Below, in pieces: positions 14,081 through 21,143 of a stretch of 21,143 nt of DNA. Below the pieces are notes generated by a model that was not told the DNA's origin, did not search any database, and saw nothing but the letters and a program-made list of their open reading frames with translations. Source of the stretch: Actinomycetes bacterium (GTDB lineage: Bacteria > Actinomycetota > Acidimicrobiia > Acidimicrobiales > RAAP-2). The stretch covers positions 1-21,143 of the forward strand of contig JAJXTB010000036.1 in the NCBI GenBank assembly GCA_021784205.1, given 5' to 3'. The position numbers and the translations under genes were made by a program. How positions within the stretch are numbered: position 1 is the stretch's first letter; each line of letters opens with the position of its first letter.

Positions 14081-15433
14081 ATGAGTTATCGGACACTGGC
14101 GCGGGGTCACACCGCCGCGTCAACGAGGGTGCGTTTAGCGCTCGTGATGGCAGTCATGGCACTGATGGTCTCGACCATCGGGCTGCCGGGTCTGTCGTCG
14201 CGCGCGGGGGCGTCGACCAAGTCGATCACGATCGCCGCGGTGGCGCCGTTCACCGGCGCGGACGCGGCGCTCGGACCGAAGTACGAGGCGGCCTGCTACG
14301 CGGCCACTCAGGCCATCAACGCCGCCGGCGGCGTGATGGGCGAGAAGGTCAACTGCAAGACGGTTGACACGCGCGGTGACCCCGCGGACGCGGTCCCCGC
14401 GGTTCGCCAGATGTACGCGACGACGTCGAACCTGGCGCTGGTGATCGGTTGCACCTCGGACGAGGCGTCGACGGTGGTGCCGGTGTTCAACGCGCACAAG
14501 ACCGTGGCGTTCTGCATGACCGGTGAGTCCGAGTTCGACCACATCCACTTCCCGTTCTTCTTCCGTCTGGTCCCGCCGGACGCCGCGGACTCCGTGGCCA
14601 TGGTCCAGATCGCGAAGAACAAGGGCTACAAGAACATCGCCCTCGCCTTCGGCAACGACGCGGGTTCTCAGACCTTCGTCGCGCCCGCTGAGGCCGCGAT
14701 CAAGCGCGCGCACATGAACGTGGTCTCCAACCAGACCCTCGACATGACCGCGACGACGTTCGAGACCGAGGCCCAGGCGATCGTCTCGGCGCACCCGGAC
14801 GTGATCTTGATGGAGGCGCTCGGCGCCGCGGGCGTGGCTCTCCTGTCGGAGATCTACCAGCTCAACGGCAACAAGATGATTCCGGTGATCGGCACGTCGG
14901 GGATGATCGACCCGACGTTCTTTACGGGCGTCACGACGGGGCCGATCGGCGTGCAGAACTTCATCTCGAACTTCGACGCGGACAACCAGACGGTTGCGGT
15001 CGGCGGACCGGCGTACCCGCTTTACAAGAAGCTGGTCCTCGCCCAGTCGGGCAAGGTCAAGGGAGTGGGCAACTTCCAGGGTCTGCTGACGGCCAACGGC
15101 ACCGTGCACCTCTACGACGGGATCAACCTGGCGGCTCTGGCCATGGTGATGTCGCACTCGACGGTGGGCGCCAAGTACAAGGCCGACATCTTGAAGATCG
15201 CCGAGGGCGTGCCCGGCGCGGTCCGGGTATCCTCCTACGCCCAGGGCGTGCGGGCTCTCAAGGCTGGCAAGAAGATCGTCTACCAGGGGGTCGGTGGTCA
15301 CTACCAGTTCGACGCCTACCAGACGGCCTTCGGGCCCTTCGAGGACGACCAGTACAAGGCCGACGGCACGACCGTCGCCGTGGGCAAGTCGCTCGGCTTC
15401 TGCAACCTGACCCTCTGCAAGGCCAAGTTGTAA
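14081..15433 (+). CDS. Branched-chain-amino-acid-type ABC transporter substrate-binding protein
   Basis: A 450-residue secreted protein of the periplasmic-binding-protein type 1 fold (LivJ/LivK-like). It captures the ligand outside the cell and hands it to the permease. The signal peptide spans about residues 1-46 (Arg-bearing N-terminus, hydrophobic core ALVMAVMALMVSTIGL, probable cleavage after RAGA). The mature part starts with ITIAAVAPFTGADAALGP, the typical first strand and loop. No lipobox cysteine is present. The ATG at 14081 follows an AGGGGGG ribosome binding site. The gene lies 44 nt after the FAH gene, and a short TCTGCTT/AAGCAGA inverted repeat (14038-14052) sits between them. The ligand could be an amino acid, an amide or an aromatic acid. 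Confidence 0.9.
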   Translation: MSYRTLARGHTAASTRVRLALVMAVMALMVSTIGLPGLSSRAGASTKSITIAAVAPFTGADAALGPKYEAACYAATQAINAAGGVMGEKVNCKTVDTRGDPADAVPAVRQMYATTSNLALVIGCTSDEASTVVPVFNAHKTVAFCMTGESEFDHIHFPFFFRLVPPDAADSVAMVQIAKNKGYKNIALAFGNDAGSQTFVAPAEAAIKRAHMNVVSNQTLDMTATTFETEAQAIVSAHPDVILMEALGAAGVALLSEIYQLNGNKMIPVIGTSGMIDPTFFTGVTTGPIGVQNFISNFDADNQTVAVGGPAYPLYKKLVLAQSGKVKGVGNFQGLLTANGTVHLYDGINLAALAMVMSHSTVGAKYKADILKIAEGVPGAVRVSSYAQGVRALKAGKKIVYQGVGGHYQFDAYQTAFGPFEDDQYKADGTTVAVGKSLGFCNLTLCKAKL

Positions 15434-15441
15434 CAACGTCG

Positions 15442-15483
15442 CTCGGTCACGGCCGCGGTCCTCAACCCGCGGCCGTGACCGAG
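15442..15483 (+). other. 17-bp perfect hairpin between binding-protein gene and livH
   Basis: The arm starting CTCGGTCACGG (15442-15458) and its perfect complement (15467-15483) enclose an 8-nt loop, 8 nt after the binding-protein stop. No T-run follows. It should stall 3' exonucleases or cause partial termination, giving more binding protein than permease, as known for intergenic hairpins in other ABC importer operons. Confidence 0.75.
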
Positions 15484-15546
15484 GGCAATCGCATCTCCAC
15501 GCCGCGCGCGTGACCACACAGGAATATCGGGAGGGGAAGTCCAGCC

Positions 15547-16419
15547 GTGAGTGTCTTTATGTCGTCCTTCGGGTTCGGCCTCATGACGGCAGCAGTTCTG
15601 GCGATCGCGACCGTGGGCTTCACGATGCAGTTTGCCGTGACCAACGTGTTGAACCTGGCCTACGGGTCGGTGATGATCAACAGCGCGTTCGTCGCGTACT
15701 ACTTCAACAAGCACGGCATGAACGCCTGGATCACCCTGATCTTCGGGGTCATCCTCGGGTCGGTCGTCTCGTGGGCGATCAACAAATTCGTCTTCACCCC
15801 GTTCCAGCGGCGCAACCTTGCGCCCATCACCGTCGTGATCGTGGCCCTAGGGGTCGATCTCATCGGCACCTTCGGCCTGCAGGCGATCGTGGGCGGCGGC
15901 TACGTCTCCTTCAGTGTCTCGCCGGGTCGCGAGTTCCACATCCTTGGCATGTTCCTCTCGGGCATGCAGCTGATCATCCTCGCCATCTGCGCGGTGGTGC
16001 TGATCCTCGTGCACTGGCTGCTCAAGTACACGCGTCTGGGCAAAGCGATGCGCGCGACGTCGGCCAACGCCAACCTCGCGCGCAACAGCGGCGTGAAGAC
16101 CCAGCGCGTGATCTCGACGACGTGGCTGATCTCGGGGGCCCTCTGCGGACTCGCCGGGACGATCTTCGCGCTGAACACCGGCGTCTTCGAAGCCACCAGC
16201 GCCCAGCTCTACATCGTCATGCTGCTTGCGGCCATGTTCCTCGGCGGGCCGGGCGAGCCCTACGGCGCGATGTTTGGCGCTCTCACCATCGGCCTGGCCA
16301 CTGAGATCAGCGCCGCCTACATCAGCCCGCAGTACAAGGAGGTCGTGGCCTTCGTGGTGCTGCTGGGCATGCTGACGTTTCGACCCTACGGAATCTTCGG
16401 AAGCGAGAAGACCAACTGA
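15547..16419 (+). CDS. livH: ABC transporter permease, LivH family
   Basis: A 290-residue inner-membrane permease with about eight hydrophobic segments. The first helix and loop contain ATVGFTMQFAVTNVLNLAYG, the LivH hallmark. ARNSGVKTQRVISTTWLISGALCGLAG near residue 180-205 is the cytoplasmic loop that contacts the ATPases. It forms the translocation channel with the LivM half of the next protein. The GTG start is chosen because a GGGAGGGG box lies about 10 nt upstream; the next ATG (15559) is too far from it. The stop overlaps the following ATG (TGATG), so the two are translationally coupled. The gene symbol is by family; substrate may differ from branched-chain amino acids. Confidence 0.9.
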   Translation: MSVFMSSFGFGLMTAAVLAIATVGFTMQFAVTNVLNLAYGSVMINSAFVAYYFNKHGMNAWITLIFGVILGSVVSWAINKFVFTPFQRRNLAPITVVIVALGVDLIGTFGLQAIVGGGYVSFSVSPGREFHILGMFLSGMQLIILAICAVVLILVHWLLKYTRLGKAMRATSANANLARNSGVKTQRVISTTWLISGALCGLAGTIFALNTGVFEATSAQLYIVMLLAAMFLGGPGEPYGAMFGALTIGLATEISAAYISPQYKEVVAFVVLLGMLTFRPYGIFGSEKTN

Positions 16420-18245
16420 TGTCCGCCTACGCCTTCTATCTCGCGACCATCATCGTCTACGGCGCAGTCGACGCCATGGCCTGCTTGGCCCTCAACGTCG
16501 AGTTCGGGTTCTCGGGAATCTCGAACTTCGGCTTCATCATCTTCCAGTCGGTGGGCGCCTACGTCGCGGCCGTGCTCTCGATGCCGGCGGCGGCGTCCTC
16601 TAACGGCGGCTTCCAGGAGTACATCCTGGGCTGGAACCTGCCCTGGCCGTTGCCCTGGATCGGCGCGGCCATCGCCGGCGGGCTGCTCGCGCTGCCCTTC
16701 GTGTTCCTCGTGGGCAAACGCCTGCGCGGGGACTTCGCGGCCGTTGGCCTGCTGGTCTCGGCGGTGCTGCTTAACGTGCTGGTGAAGAACTACGTGCCGC
16801 TCTTTAACGGTGACGCCGGCATCTCGCTGGTGCCCGCGCCCTTCCAGAGCATCTGGAACCCGCAGGGGCTGGGCTATCAGTTCGCCTACGGCGCCGTCGC
16901 GGTGGTTCTTACCGTGCTCGTCTACTTCCTCTTAAAGCGCGTCACCGAGTCCCCTTACGGGCGCAGTTTGCGCGCGATGCGCGACAACGACATCGTCGCT
17001 GACTCCCTGGGCAAGAGCCTGCGTCGCCAGCGCACTTCGATGCTGGTGCTGGGCGGCATGGTGGCCGGCCTGTCCGGCGCGATCCTGGTTGGATTCATCA
17101 GCCTGTGGGCCCCGGGCGCGTGGGGATACGCCGAGACGATCGTGCTGTTCGCCGCCATCATCCTCGGCGGCGCGGGAAATCACAAGGGCGCGATTCTCGG
17201 GGCCATCCTGGTGCCGCTCGGCTTCGAGGAGATCACCCGGTTCCTGCCGCCACTGTCGAATCCCATGCTGGTGCCGGCGCTCGAGTGGGTGGCGATCGGT
17301 CTGCTCATCATCCTCTTCCTGTGGTTCCGTCCGGACGGCATCTTGCCCGAGCGCCGGCGCATCCTGAGTGGTGAGAACGCGAGCGTCGCGCCTGCAGGCG
17401 CAGACTCCGACGCTCTGATCAAGCTCGGCAACATCGACGAGCTCGACTTTCGCCAGTTGCTGCGACTCAAGGACGTCGTTAACGACCACCACGTGATCCT
17501 CTCCACGCAGGGCCTCTCCAAAGCCTTCCACGGCGTGAACGTGGTGAGCGACGTCTCCATCTCGATCCAGCAGGGTCGCGTGACCGGACTGATTGGCCCC
17601 AACGGCGCGGGCAAGTCGACGACGCTCGCGATGCTCGCCGGCACCCTGGCGTCCTCGGGGGGCAAGATCTTCTACGAGGGGCGCGACATCACCAACGTGC
17701 CCTCGCACGAGCGCGCCCAGATGGGACTCGTGCGCACGTTCCAGCTGGCGAGCGAGTTCAAGAAGCTCACCGTGCTCGAGAACCTGGTCTCGGCCATCCC
17801 GCACCAGTCGGGTGACTCCTTCTGGGGCGCAGTGCGCGGCAAGCGCTTCTGGGGTCGCGAGGACCACGAGAACATCGAGCGCGCCAAGGAGATCCTCGGG
17901 GGGTTCGGACTGAGCCACTACGCCGACACCTACGCGGGATCCCTCTCGGGCGGCCAGCGCCGCCTGGTCGAGATCATGCGCGCCCTCCTCGCCGAGCCCA
18001 AGGTCCTGCTGCTGGATGAGCCGATGGCCGGGGTGCACCCCAACCTCGCGCACAAGATCGGCGATCAGCTCACCCGACTCGCACAGGGCGGCATGACGAT
18101 CCTGATGGTTGAGCACGAGCTCTCCATCATGGACGCGTTCTGCGATCCCGTCATCGTCCTCGCCGAGGGCCGCGTCCTCGCCGAGGGCACGATGGCCGAG
18201 CTGCGGGCCAAGGAGGAAGTGGTGGAGGCGTACCTTGTCGGTTGA
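16419..18245 (+). CDS. Fused ABC transporter permease-ATPase (LivM-LivG)
   Basis: A 608-residue fusion. Residues about 1-310 are the LivM permease with 8-9 membrane segments (LNVEFGFSGISNFGFIIFQ near the start, FAAIILGGAGNHKGAILGA before the last helices). Residues 311-360 are a hydrophilic linker. From about 365 to the end is a LivG ATPase: Walker A GPNGAGKST (K399), Q-loop FQLAS, signature LSGGQ (509-513), Walker B D533-E534 and His in VEHELS. The usual Liv system has these as separate genes; here no stop or frameshift separates them, and the reading frame is continuous. The fusion fixes one LivG per LivM. LivF begins 11 nt before this gene ends. Confidence 0.92.
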   Translation: MSAYAFYLATIIVYGAVDAMACLALNVEFGFSGISNFGFIIFQSVGAYVAAVLSMPAAASSNGGFQEYILGWNLPWPLPWIGAAIAGGLLALPFVFLVGKRLRGDFAAVGLLVSAVLLNVLVKNYVPLFNGDAGISLVPAPFQSIWNPQGLGYQFAYGAVAVVLTVLVYFLLKRVTESPYGRSLRAMRDNDIVADSLGKSLRRQRTSMLVLGGMVAGLSGAILVGFISLWAPGAWGYAETIVLFAAIILGGAGNHKGAILGAILVPLGFEEITRFLPPLSNPMLVPALEWVAIGLLIILFLWFRPDGILPERRRILSGENASVAPAGADSDALIKLGNIDELDFRQLLRLKDVVNDHHVILSTQGLSKAFHGVNVVSDVSISIQQGRVTGLIGPNGAGKSTTLAMLAGTLASSGGKIFYEGRDITNVPSHERAQMGLVRTFQLASEFKKLTVLENLVSAIPHQSGDSFWGAVRGKRFWGREDHENIERAKEILGGFGLSHYADTYAGSLSGGQRRLVEIMRALLAEPKVLLLDEPMAGVHPNLAHKIGDQLTRLAQGGMTILMVEHELSIMDAFCDPVIVLAEGRVLAEGTMAELRAKEEVVEAYLVG

Positions 18246-18981
18246 ACTCTCTCAGGCGGGCCAGGTCCTCACCGCGACCAACCTCTCCGCCGGCTACGAC
18301 GGGCGCGCCATCGTCCAGGGCGTCAACGTCGAGGCCACCCCCGGCAAAGTCGTCTCGATCGTCGGGCCCAACGGCTCGGGCAAGTCGACGCTCCTTAAAT
18401 CCCTCGTGGGCGTGGTGCCAGTGCTCGCGGGGACCGTGGCGATCGGATCTCGCGACATCACCAACTTCGCGCCCGAAAAGGTGGCGACCCTCGGCGTGGG
18501 CTACGTGCCCCAGATCGACGACGTCTTTCCTCCCCTCACCGTGAAGGAGAACCTGGAGATCGGCGGTTTTCTCCTGCCGCGCCACGACGTGGCCGGTCGC
18601 ATCGAGGCGGTCCTCGAGTTCTTTCCGAGGCTCAAGGAGATGCTGACGAGAAAGGCCGGCAAGCTCTCCGGCGGCGAGCGCAAGATGCTCGCCATGGGCC
18701 GCGTGCTGATGCTCGCACCCTCGGTCCTGGTGCTCGACGAGCCCACCGCGAACCTGGCGCCGATGGTGGCGACGCAGCTCCTCGAGGAGTACATCCGCGG
18801 ATTTGCCGACCACGGCTCGACCGTGCTGCTCGTCGAGCAGCGGGCCAAGGCGGCGCTGCGGATCTCGGACTGGACGTGCGTGCTCGGCGGCGGGCGCGTC
18901 GTGCTTGAGGGCGCGCCCAAGGACCTCGAACGAGACCCCGTCTTCGTCGAGTCATTCCTCGGCGGGGCTGCGCGCCACTAG
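18235..18981 (+). CDS. livF: ABC transporter ATP-binding protein, LivF family
   Basis: A 248-residue ATPase that pairs with the LivG domain of the preceding fusion. Walker A GPNGSGKST (K50), signature LSGGE (144-148), Walker B D168-E169 and the LivF-type ending (VFVESFLGG) are present. The TTG start at 18235 is the only suitable initiator: GGAGG lies 6 nt upstream and no ATG or GTG occurs in frame near the conserved N-terminus. The start overlaps the previous gene by 11 nt, so translation is coupled. DEPTANLAP replaces the more common DEPSxGLAP. Confidence 0.92.
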   Translation: MSVELSQAGQVLTATNLSAGYDGRAIVQGVNVEATPGKVVSIVGPNGSGKSTLLKSLVGVVPVLAGTVAIGSRDITNFAPEKVATLGVGYVPQIDDVFPPLTVKENLEIGGFLLPRHDVAGRIEAVLEFFPRLKEMLTRKAGKLSGGERKMLAMGRVLMLAPSVLVLDEPTANLAPMVATQLLEEYIRGFADHGSTVLLVEQRAKAALRISDWTCVLGGGRVVLEGAPKDLERDPVFVESFLGGAARH

Positions 18982-18984
18982 CTC

Positions 18985-19695
18985 ATGGTCGACGAGATGA
19001 CGGCCACGCGCGCCGCGACCTTCTGGACGCCGCTGCGTCGCCGCGATGGTCTCGTCGTGACCCTGACCGTCGCCACGGGATCGATTGACGCGATCGGCCT
19101 GCTGCGCCTGGGCGGCGTCTTTACCAGCGTTATGACCGGCAACATGGTCCTGCTCGGCGTGGCGATCGGCAAGCACGACGCTTCGATCGCGATTCACACC
19201 GGGGTGGCCTTCCTCGCCTACGTGCTGGGCAGCTTCGTCGGCGCGCGCGTCGCCGGACACGCCGAGGAGAACGAGCACCTCTGGCCGCGCCCGGTGGTGC
19301 ACGCCCTGGCCTTCGAGCTTGCCGTCCTGCTCGCCTTCGGCCTGTGGTGGGAACTCGTTGGGGCCGCCCCCTCGACGGCGGTCGAGTACGCGTTGCTCGC
19401 ACTGAACGCGATCGCCCTGGGCATCCAGAGCTCGGCGGTGCTGCGCTTTGGCATCAGCGGGCTCTCGACCACGTACCTGACCGGGACGCTGACCCAGTTC
19501 ATCGCCGGACTGACCAAGCGCGGCGCGCCGCTACAAGTGCGCAGCGCGTTTATCTTGCTCGCCCTGATCGGCGGGGCCGCGGCCGGAGCGAGCGCCGCGA
19601 TCTACGTGCCGCGTGCGGCGCCTTTGGTGCCCATCCTCGCGCTCGTGATCGTGGTTGGCGGCGCCTACCGGTCCTTCCACCGTCGAGCGAGTTAG
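18985..19695 (+). CDS. YoaK/DUF1275-family membrane protein
   Basis: A 236-residue integral membrane protein with about six hydrophobic segments. ATGSIDAIGLLRLGGVFTSV followed by MTGNMVLLG in the first two helices, and TTYLTGTLTQF later, are the signature of DUF1275 (YoaK family), whose function is unknown. The ATG lies 3 nt after the LivF stop, so it is probably in the same operon; no clear Shine-Dalgarno is seen, and an ATG at 18997 is an alternative start. Whether it aids the Liv uptake system is unknown. The stop overlaps that of the convergent TSUP gene. Confidence 0.85.
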   Translation: MVDEMTATRAATFWTPLRRRDGLVVTLTVATGSIDAIGLLRLGGVFTSVMTGNMVLLGVAIGKHDASIAIHTGVAFLAYVLGSFVGARVAGHAEENEHLWPRPVVHALAFELAVLLAFGLWWELVGAAPSTAVEYALLALNAIALGIQSSAVLRFGISGLSTTYLTGTLTQFIAGLTKRGAPLQVRSAFILLALIGGAAAGASAAIYVPRAAPLVPILALVIVVGGAYRSFHRRAS

Positions 19696-20471
19696 CCCAG
19701 CGCCAGTCGGACCGTGGTGACGAGGCCGATTGCGATCACCAGCGCGCGCACGACCGCCGGCGGCAGGCGCCGCATGAACTTGGCCCCCAGCCAGCCGCCG
19801 ATGAAGGTGCTGACGAGAAGGACGGCCACGGCGACGAGGGCGAGGTGCCCGCGCACCACGAACACCGCGGCCGCCACCACGTTGGTGAGTAGTCCCAGCG
19901 CGATGCGGATCCCTTGGAGGGTGAGGATGTCCTCGGGCAGGGAGAGCGCGAGCACCGCGAGCAGCACGATGCCCAGTCCCGCCCCGAAGTAGCCGCCGTA
20001 GATCGAGGCGACGAAGACGCCAAGGGCCAGGAAGCGCGGCCGGGGATGTCCTTGCGCGCCGGGCGGGTGGCGCCGAGCGAGCGCGCGGGTGATCAAGGGA
20101 GCGGCCGCGAAGAGCGCTGTCGCGATGCCGATCAGCCAGGGCACGACCGCGGCGAAGGTGGCCGGTGACTCAGTGAGCAGCAGGAACGTGCCCACGGCCG
20201 AGCCGGCGACGCAGGTCGGCACGAGACGCGTGAGGGTCGCTCGGTGCGCGGAGAGCTCTCGGCGAAAGACCTGCACCCCGGCGAGAACACTCGGGACCAG
20301 TCCGACGGTCGACGAGACGTTGGCCTGCAGGGGGGCGATGCCAAGGGCGAGCAAGGTAGGAAAGGTGATGAAGGTGCCGCCGCCGGCGACGCCGTTAGAG
20401 ACGCCCGCGGCCAGGCCAGCCACGAACAAGATGACGACGCGCCAGGGCGTGTCGATGGCGGCGCTGAACAC
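19692..20471 (-). CDS. TSUP-family (TauE/SafE) membrane permease
   Basis: A 259-residue inner-membrane protein with about eight hydrophobic segments in two repeats. GVSNGVAGGGTFITFPTLLA with NVSSTVGLVP, and the second-half GGYFGAGLGIVLL, are the TauE/SafE (PF01925) signatures. Family members export or import sulfur-containing or organic anions such as sulfite or sulfoacetate; the substrate here is not predictable. The GTG start at 20471 has no Shine-Dalgarno, but a TAGACT box sits exactly 6 nt upstream, fitting a leaderless transcript. It is convergent with DUF1275 and divergent from the S53 peptidase gene. Confidence 0.9.
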   Translation of the reverse strand: MFSAAIDTPWRVVILFVAGLAAGVSNGVAGGGTFITFPTLLALGIAPLQANVSSTVGLVPSVLAGVQVFRRELSAHRATLTRLVPTCVAGSAVGTFLLLTESPATFAAVVPWLIGIATALFAAAPLITRALARRHPPGAQGHPRPRFLALGVFVASIYGGYFGAGLGIVLLAVLALSLPEDILTLQGIRIALGLLTNVVAAAVFVVRGHLALVAVAVLLVSTFIGGWLGAKFMRRLPPAVVRALVIAIGLVTTVRLALG

Positions 20472-20477
20472 CTGATG

Positions 20478-20483
20478 AGTCTA
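20478..20483 (-). promoter_or_regulatory. -10 box of the leaderless TSUP-gene promoter
   Basis: TAGACT on the minus strand, then 6 nt, then the GTG start. The geometry is identical to that upstream of the TetR and aldo/keto reductase genes. Confidence 0.5.
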
Positions 20484-20561
20484 GGGAATTGTGCCGTCGA
20501 AGACGGGAGAGAACGCTGGCGACGAATCGAAAACTTTTCTGGAGACAGAGGCCGCGATCGG

Positions 20562-20567
20562 TAGAAT
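20562..20567 (+). promoter_or_regulatory. Probable -10 box of the S53 peptidase gene
   Basis: TAGAAT lies 32 nt before the ATG, leaving a leader of about 26 nt with a GAAGGGGG ribosome binding site. No good -35 is visible. Confidence 0.35.
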
Positions 20568-20599
20568 TGTGGTCACTCGCAGCAGTGAAGGGGGCAACT

Positions 20600-21143
20600 A
20601 TGCCGCGTGGCCACGTACTCACTCGTCTCGTCGCAGTCGGCGCGTTGATCGCGCCCCTCGCAGCGCTCAGCCTCATGCAGTCACCGGTCCAGGCGTCGAA
20701 CGTGCACGCGAACTCGCGCGCCGTCTGCCCTGCTCCGCCGGCGGGATATGCGAGCTGTCGCGCACTCGTCGTCACCGACGCGCAAGGCCGGCCACTTTCC
20801 TCGACGGCGCCCTCGGGCCTGACGCCAAGCATCATCGACTCGGTCTACGGGTTCCCGACCAACGGCGGTACGGGTCAGACGATCGCGATCGTCGACGCCT
20901 ATAACGACCCCAACGCCGCGAGCGACCTCGCCACGTTCTCGAGCACGTTCAAGCTTCCCTCGTGCACCACGACAAGCGGTTGCTTCACGGTGGTGAATCA
21001 GTCCGGCGGGTCGAAACTGCCCAAGACCGACTCCGGCTGGTCGCTCGAGATCAGCCTCGACATCGAATGGGCCCACGCCGTGGCGCCGTACGCGCACATC
21101 CTCCTTGTGGAGGCGTCGACGGCGAGTTTCACCAATCTGTTGA
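20600..21143 (+). CDS. Secreted S53 (sedolisin-like) peptidase, N-terminal part (3' truncated by window edge)
   Basis: The visible 181 residues start with a signal peptide (about 1-32; RLVAVGALIAPLAALSLM, probable cleavage after VQA). A short region with C43 and C53 follows, then the catalytic domain beginning GTGQTIAIVDAYNDPNAASDL. E150 and D154 in WSLEISLDIEWAHA match the Glu and Asp of the S53 Glu-Asp-Ser triad; the Ser motif would lie beyond the window. C122 and C128 may form a disulfide. The large kumamolisin-type propeptide is absent, as in many actinobacterial S53-like proteins. S53 enzymes generally work at acid pH outside the cell. The ATG at 20600 has GAAGGGGG 6 nt upstream. Confidence 0.88.
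   Translation, partial: MPRGHVLTRLVAVGALIAPLAALSLMQSPVQASNVHANSRAVCPAPPAGYASCRALVVTDAQGRPLSSTAPSGLTPSIIDSVYGFPTNGGTGQTIAIVDAYNDPNAASDLATFSSTFKLPSCTTTSGCFTVVNQSGGSKLPKTDSGWSLEISLDIEWAHAVAPYAHILLVEASTASFTNLL

Noticed and set aside
14135..15517. 460-codon open frame antisense to the Liv binding protein
   Set aside because: His/Arg/Asp-rich shadow; the sense product has a signal peptide and binding-protein fold motifs.

Overview
The window reads as chromosomal DNA of a high-GC actinobacterium. Gene packing is dense, GTG/TTG starts are common, and at least three genes seem to be transcribed without a leader. Several products (a secreted S53-type peptidase, a pilin-like protein, a fused LivM-LivG) would suit an acidophilic or soil member of the Acidimicrobiia. 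That placement is an impression from protein style, not a search result. I see no rRNA, tRNA, CRISPR array, transposase or integrase.

Layout. (1) 3-2688, plus strand: the 3' part of a P2-type (Ca2+-like) cation ATPase, then an ExoD-family membrane protein. (2) 2692-7592, minus strand: a compact peptide-export locus. In transcription order it has a 37-residue acidic peptide gene ending in a Gly-Gly motif plus four residues, a PpiC/SurA-like cytoplasmic protein, a 1027-residue ABC exporter carrying two cyclic-nucleotide-binding-like domains and an intact C39 peptidase, and a pilin-like membrane-anchored protein. The peptide gene has a near-consensus promoter and a perfect Shine-Dalgarno sequence, and is followed by a structured inverted repeat. 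(3) 7593-8079: an AT-richer gap with only a doubtful 21-codon frame. (4) 8080-11271, minus strand: a GtrA-family protein, an aldo/keto reductase and a 14-TM DHA2 drug exporter. The exporter is divergent from a TetR regulator (11373-12065) across a palindromic operator. (5) 12062-12772, minus strand: a FadR-type GntR regulator, divergent from a five-gene plus-strand unit (13131-18981). That unit encodes a fumarylacetoacetate-hydrolase-family enzyme and a branched-chain-amino-acid-type (Liv) ABC importer: binding protein, LivH, fused LivM-LivG, LivF. A YoaK/DUF1275 membrane protein follows 3 nt later. (6) 19692-20471, minus strand: a TSUP (TauE/SafE) permease. (7) 20600-end: the N-terminal part of a secreted S53 (sedolisin-like) peptidase.

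How it works together. The peptide locus looks self-contained: a precursor, a helper protein and a transporter that removes the leader while exporting the peptide, possibly gated by a nucleotide or other ligand through the N-terminal domains. The Liv/FAH unit looks like a ligand-controlled uptake-and-catabolism operon under the FadR-type protein, because one sequence motif recurs in both facing promoters. A 17-bp hairpin after the binding-protein gene probably keeps that protein in excess over the membrane components. The TetR/MFS pair is a standard inducible efflux module.

The best candidate for an undescribed system is the peptide locus at 2692-7592, because of its very short predicted product after the Gly-Gly site and its two-domain sensor-exporter. 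Related PpiC-plus-C39-exporter loci are known in other bacteria, so the architecture is not wholly new.
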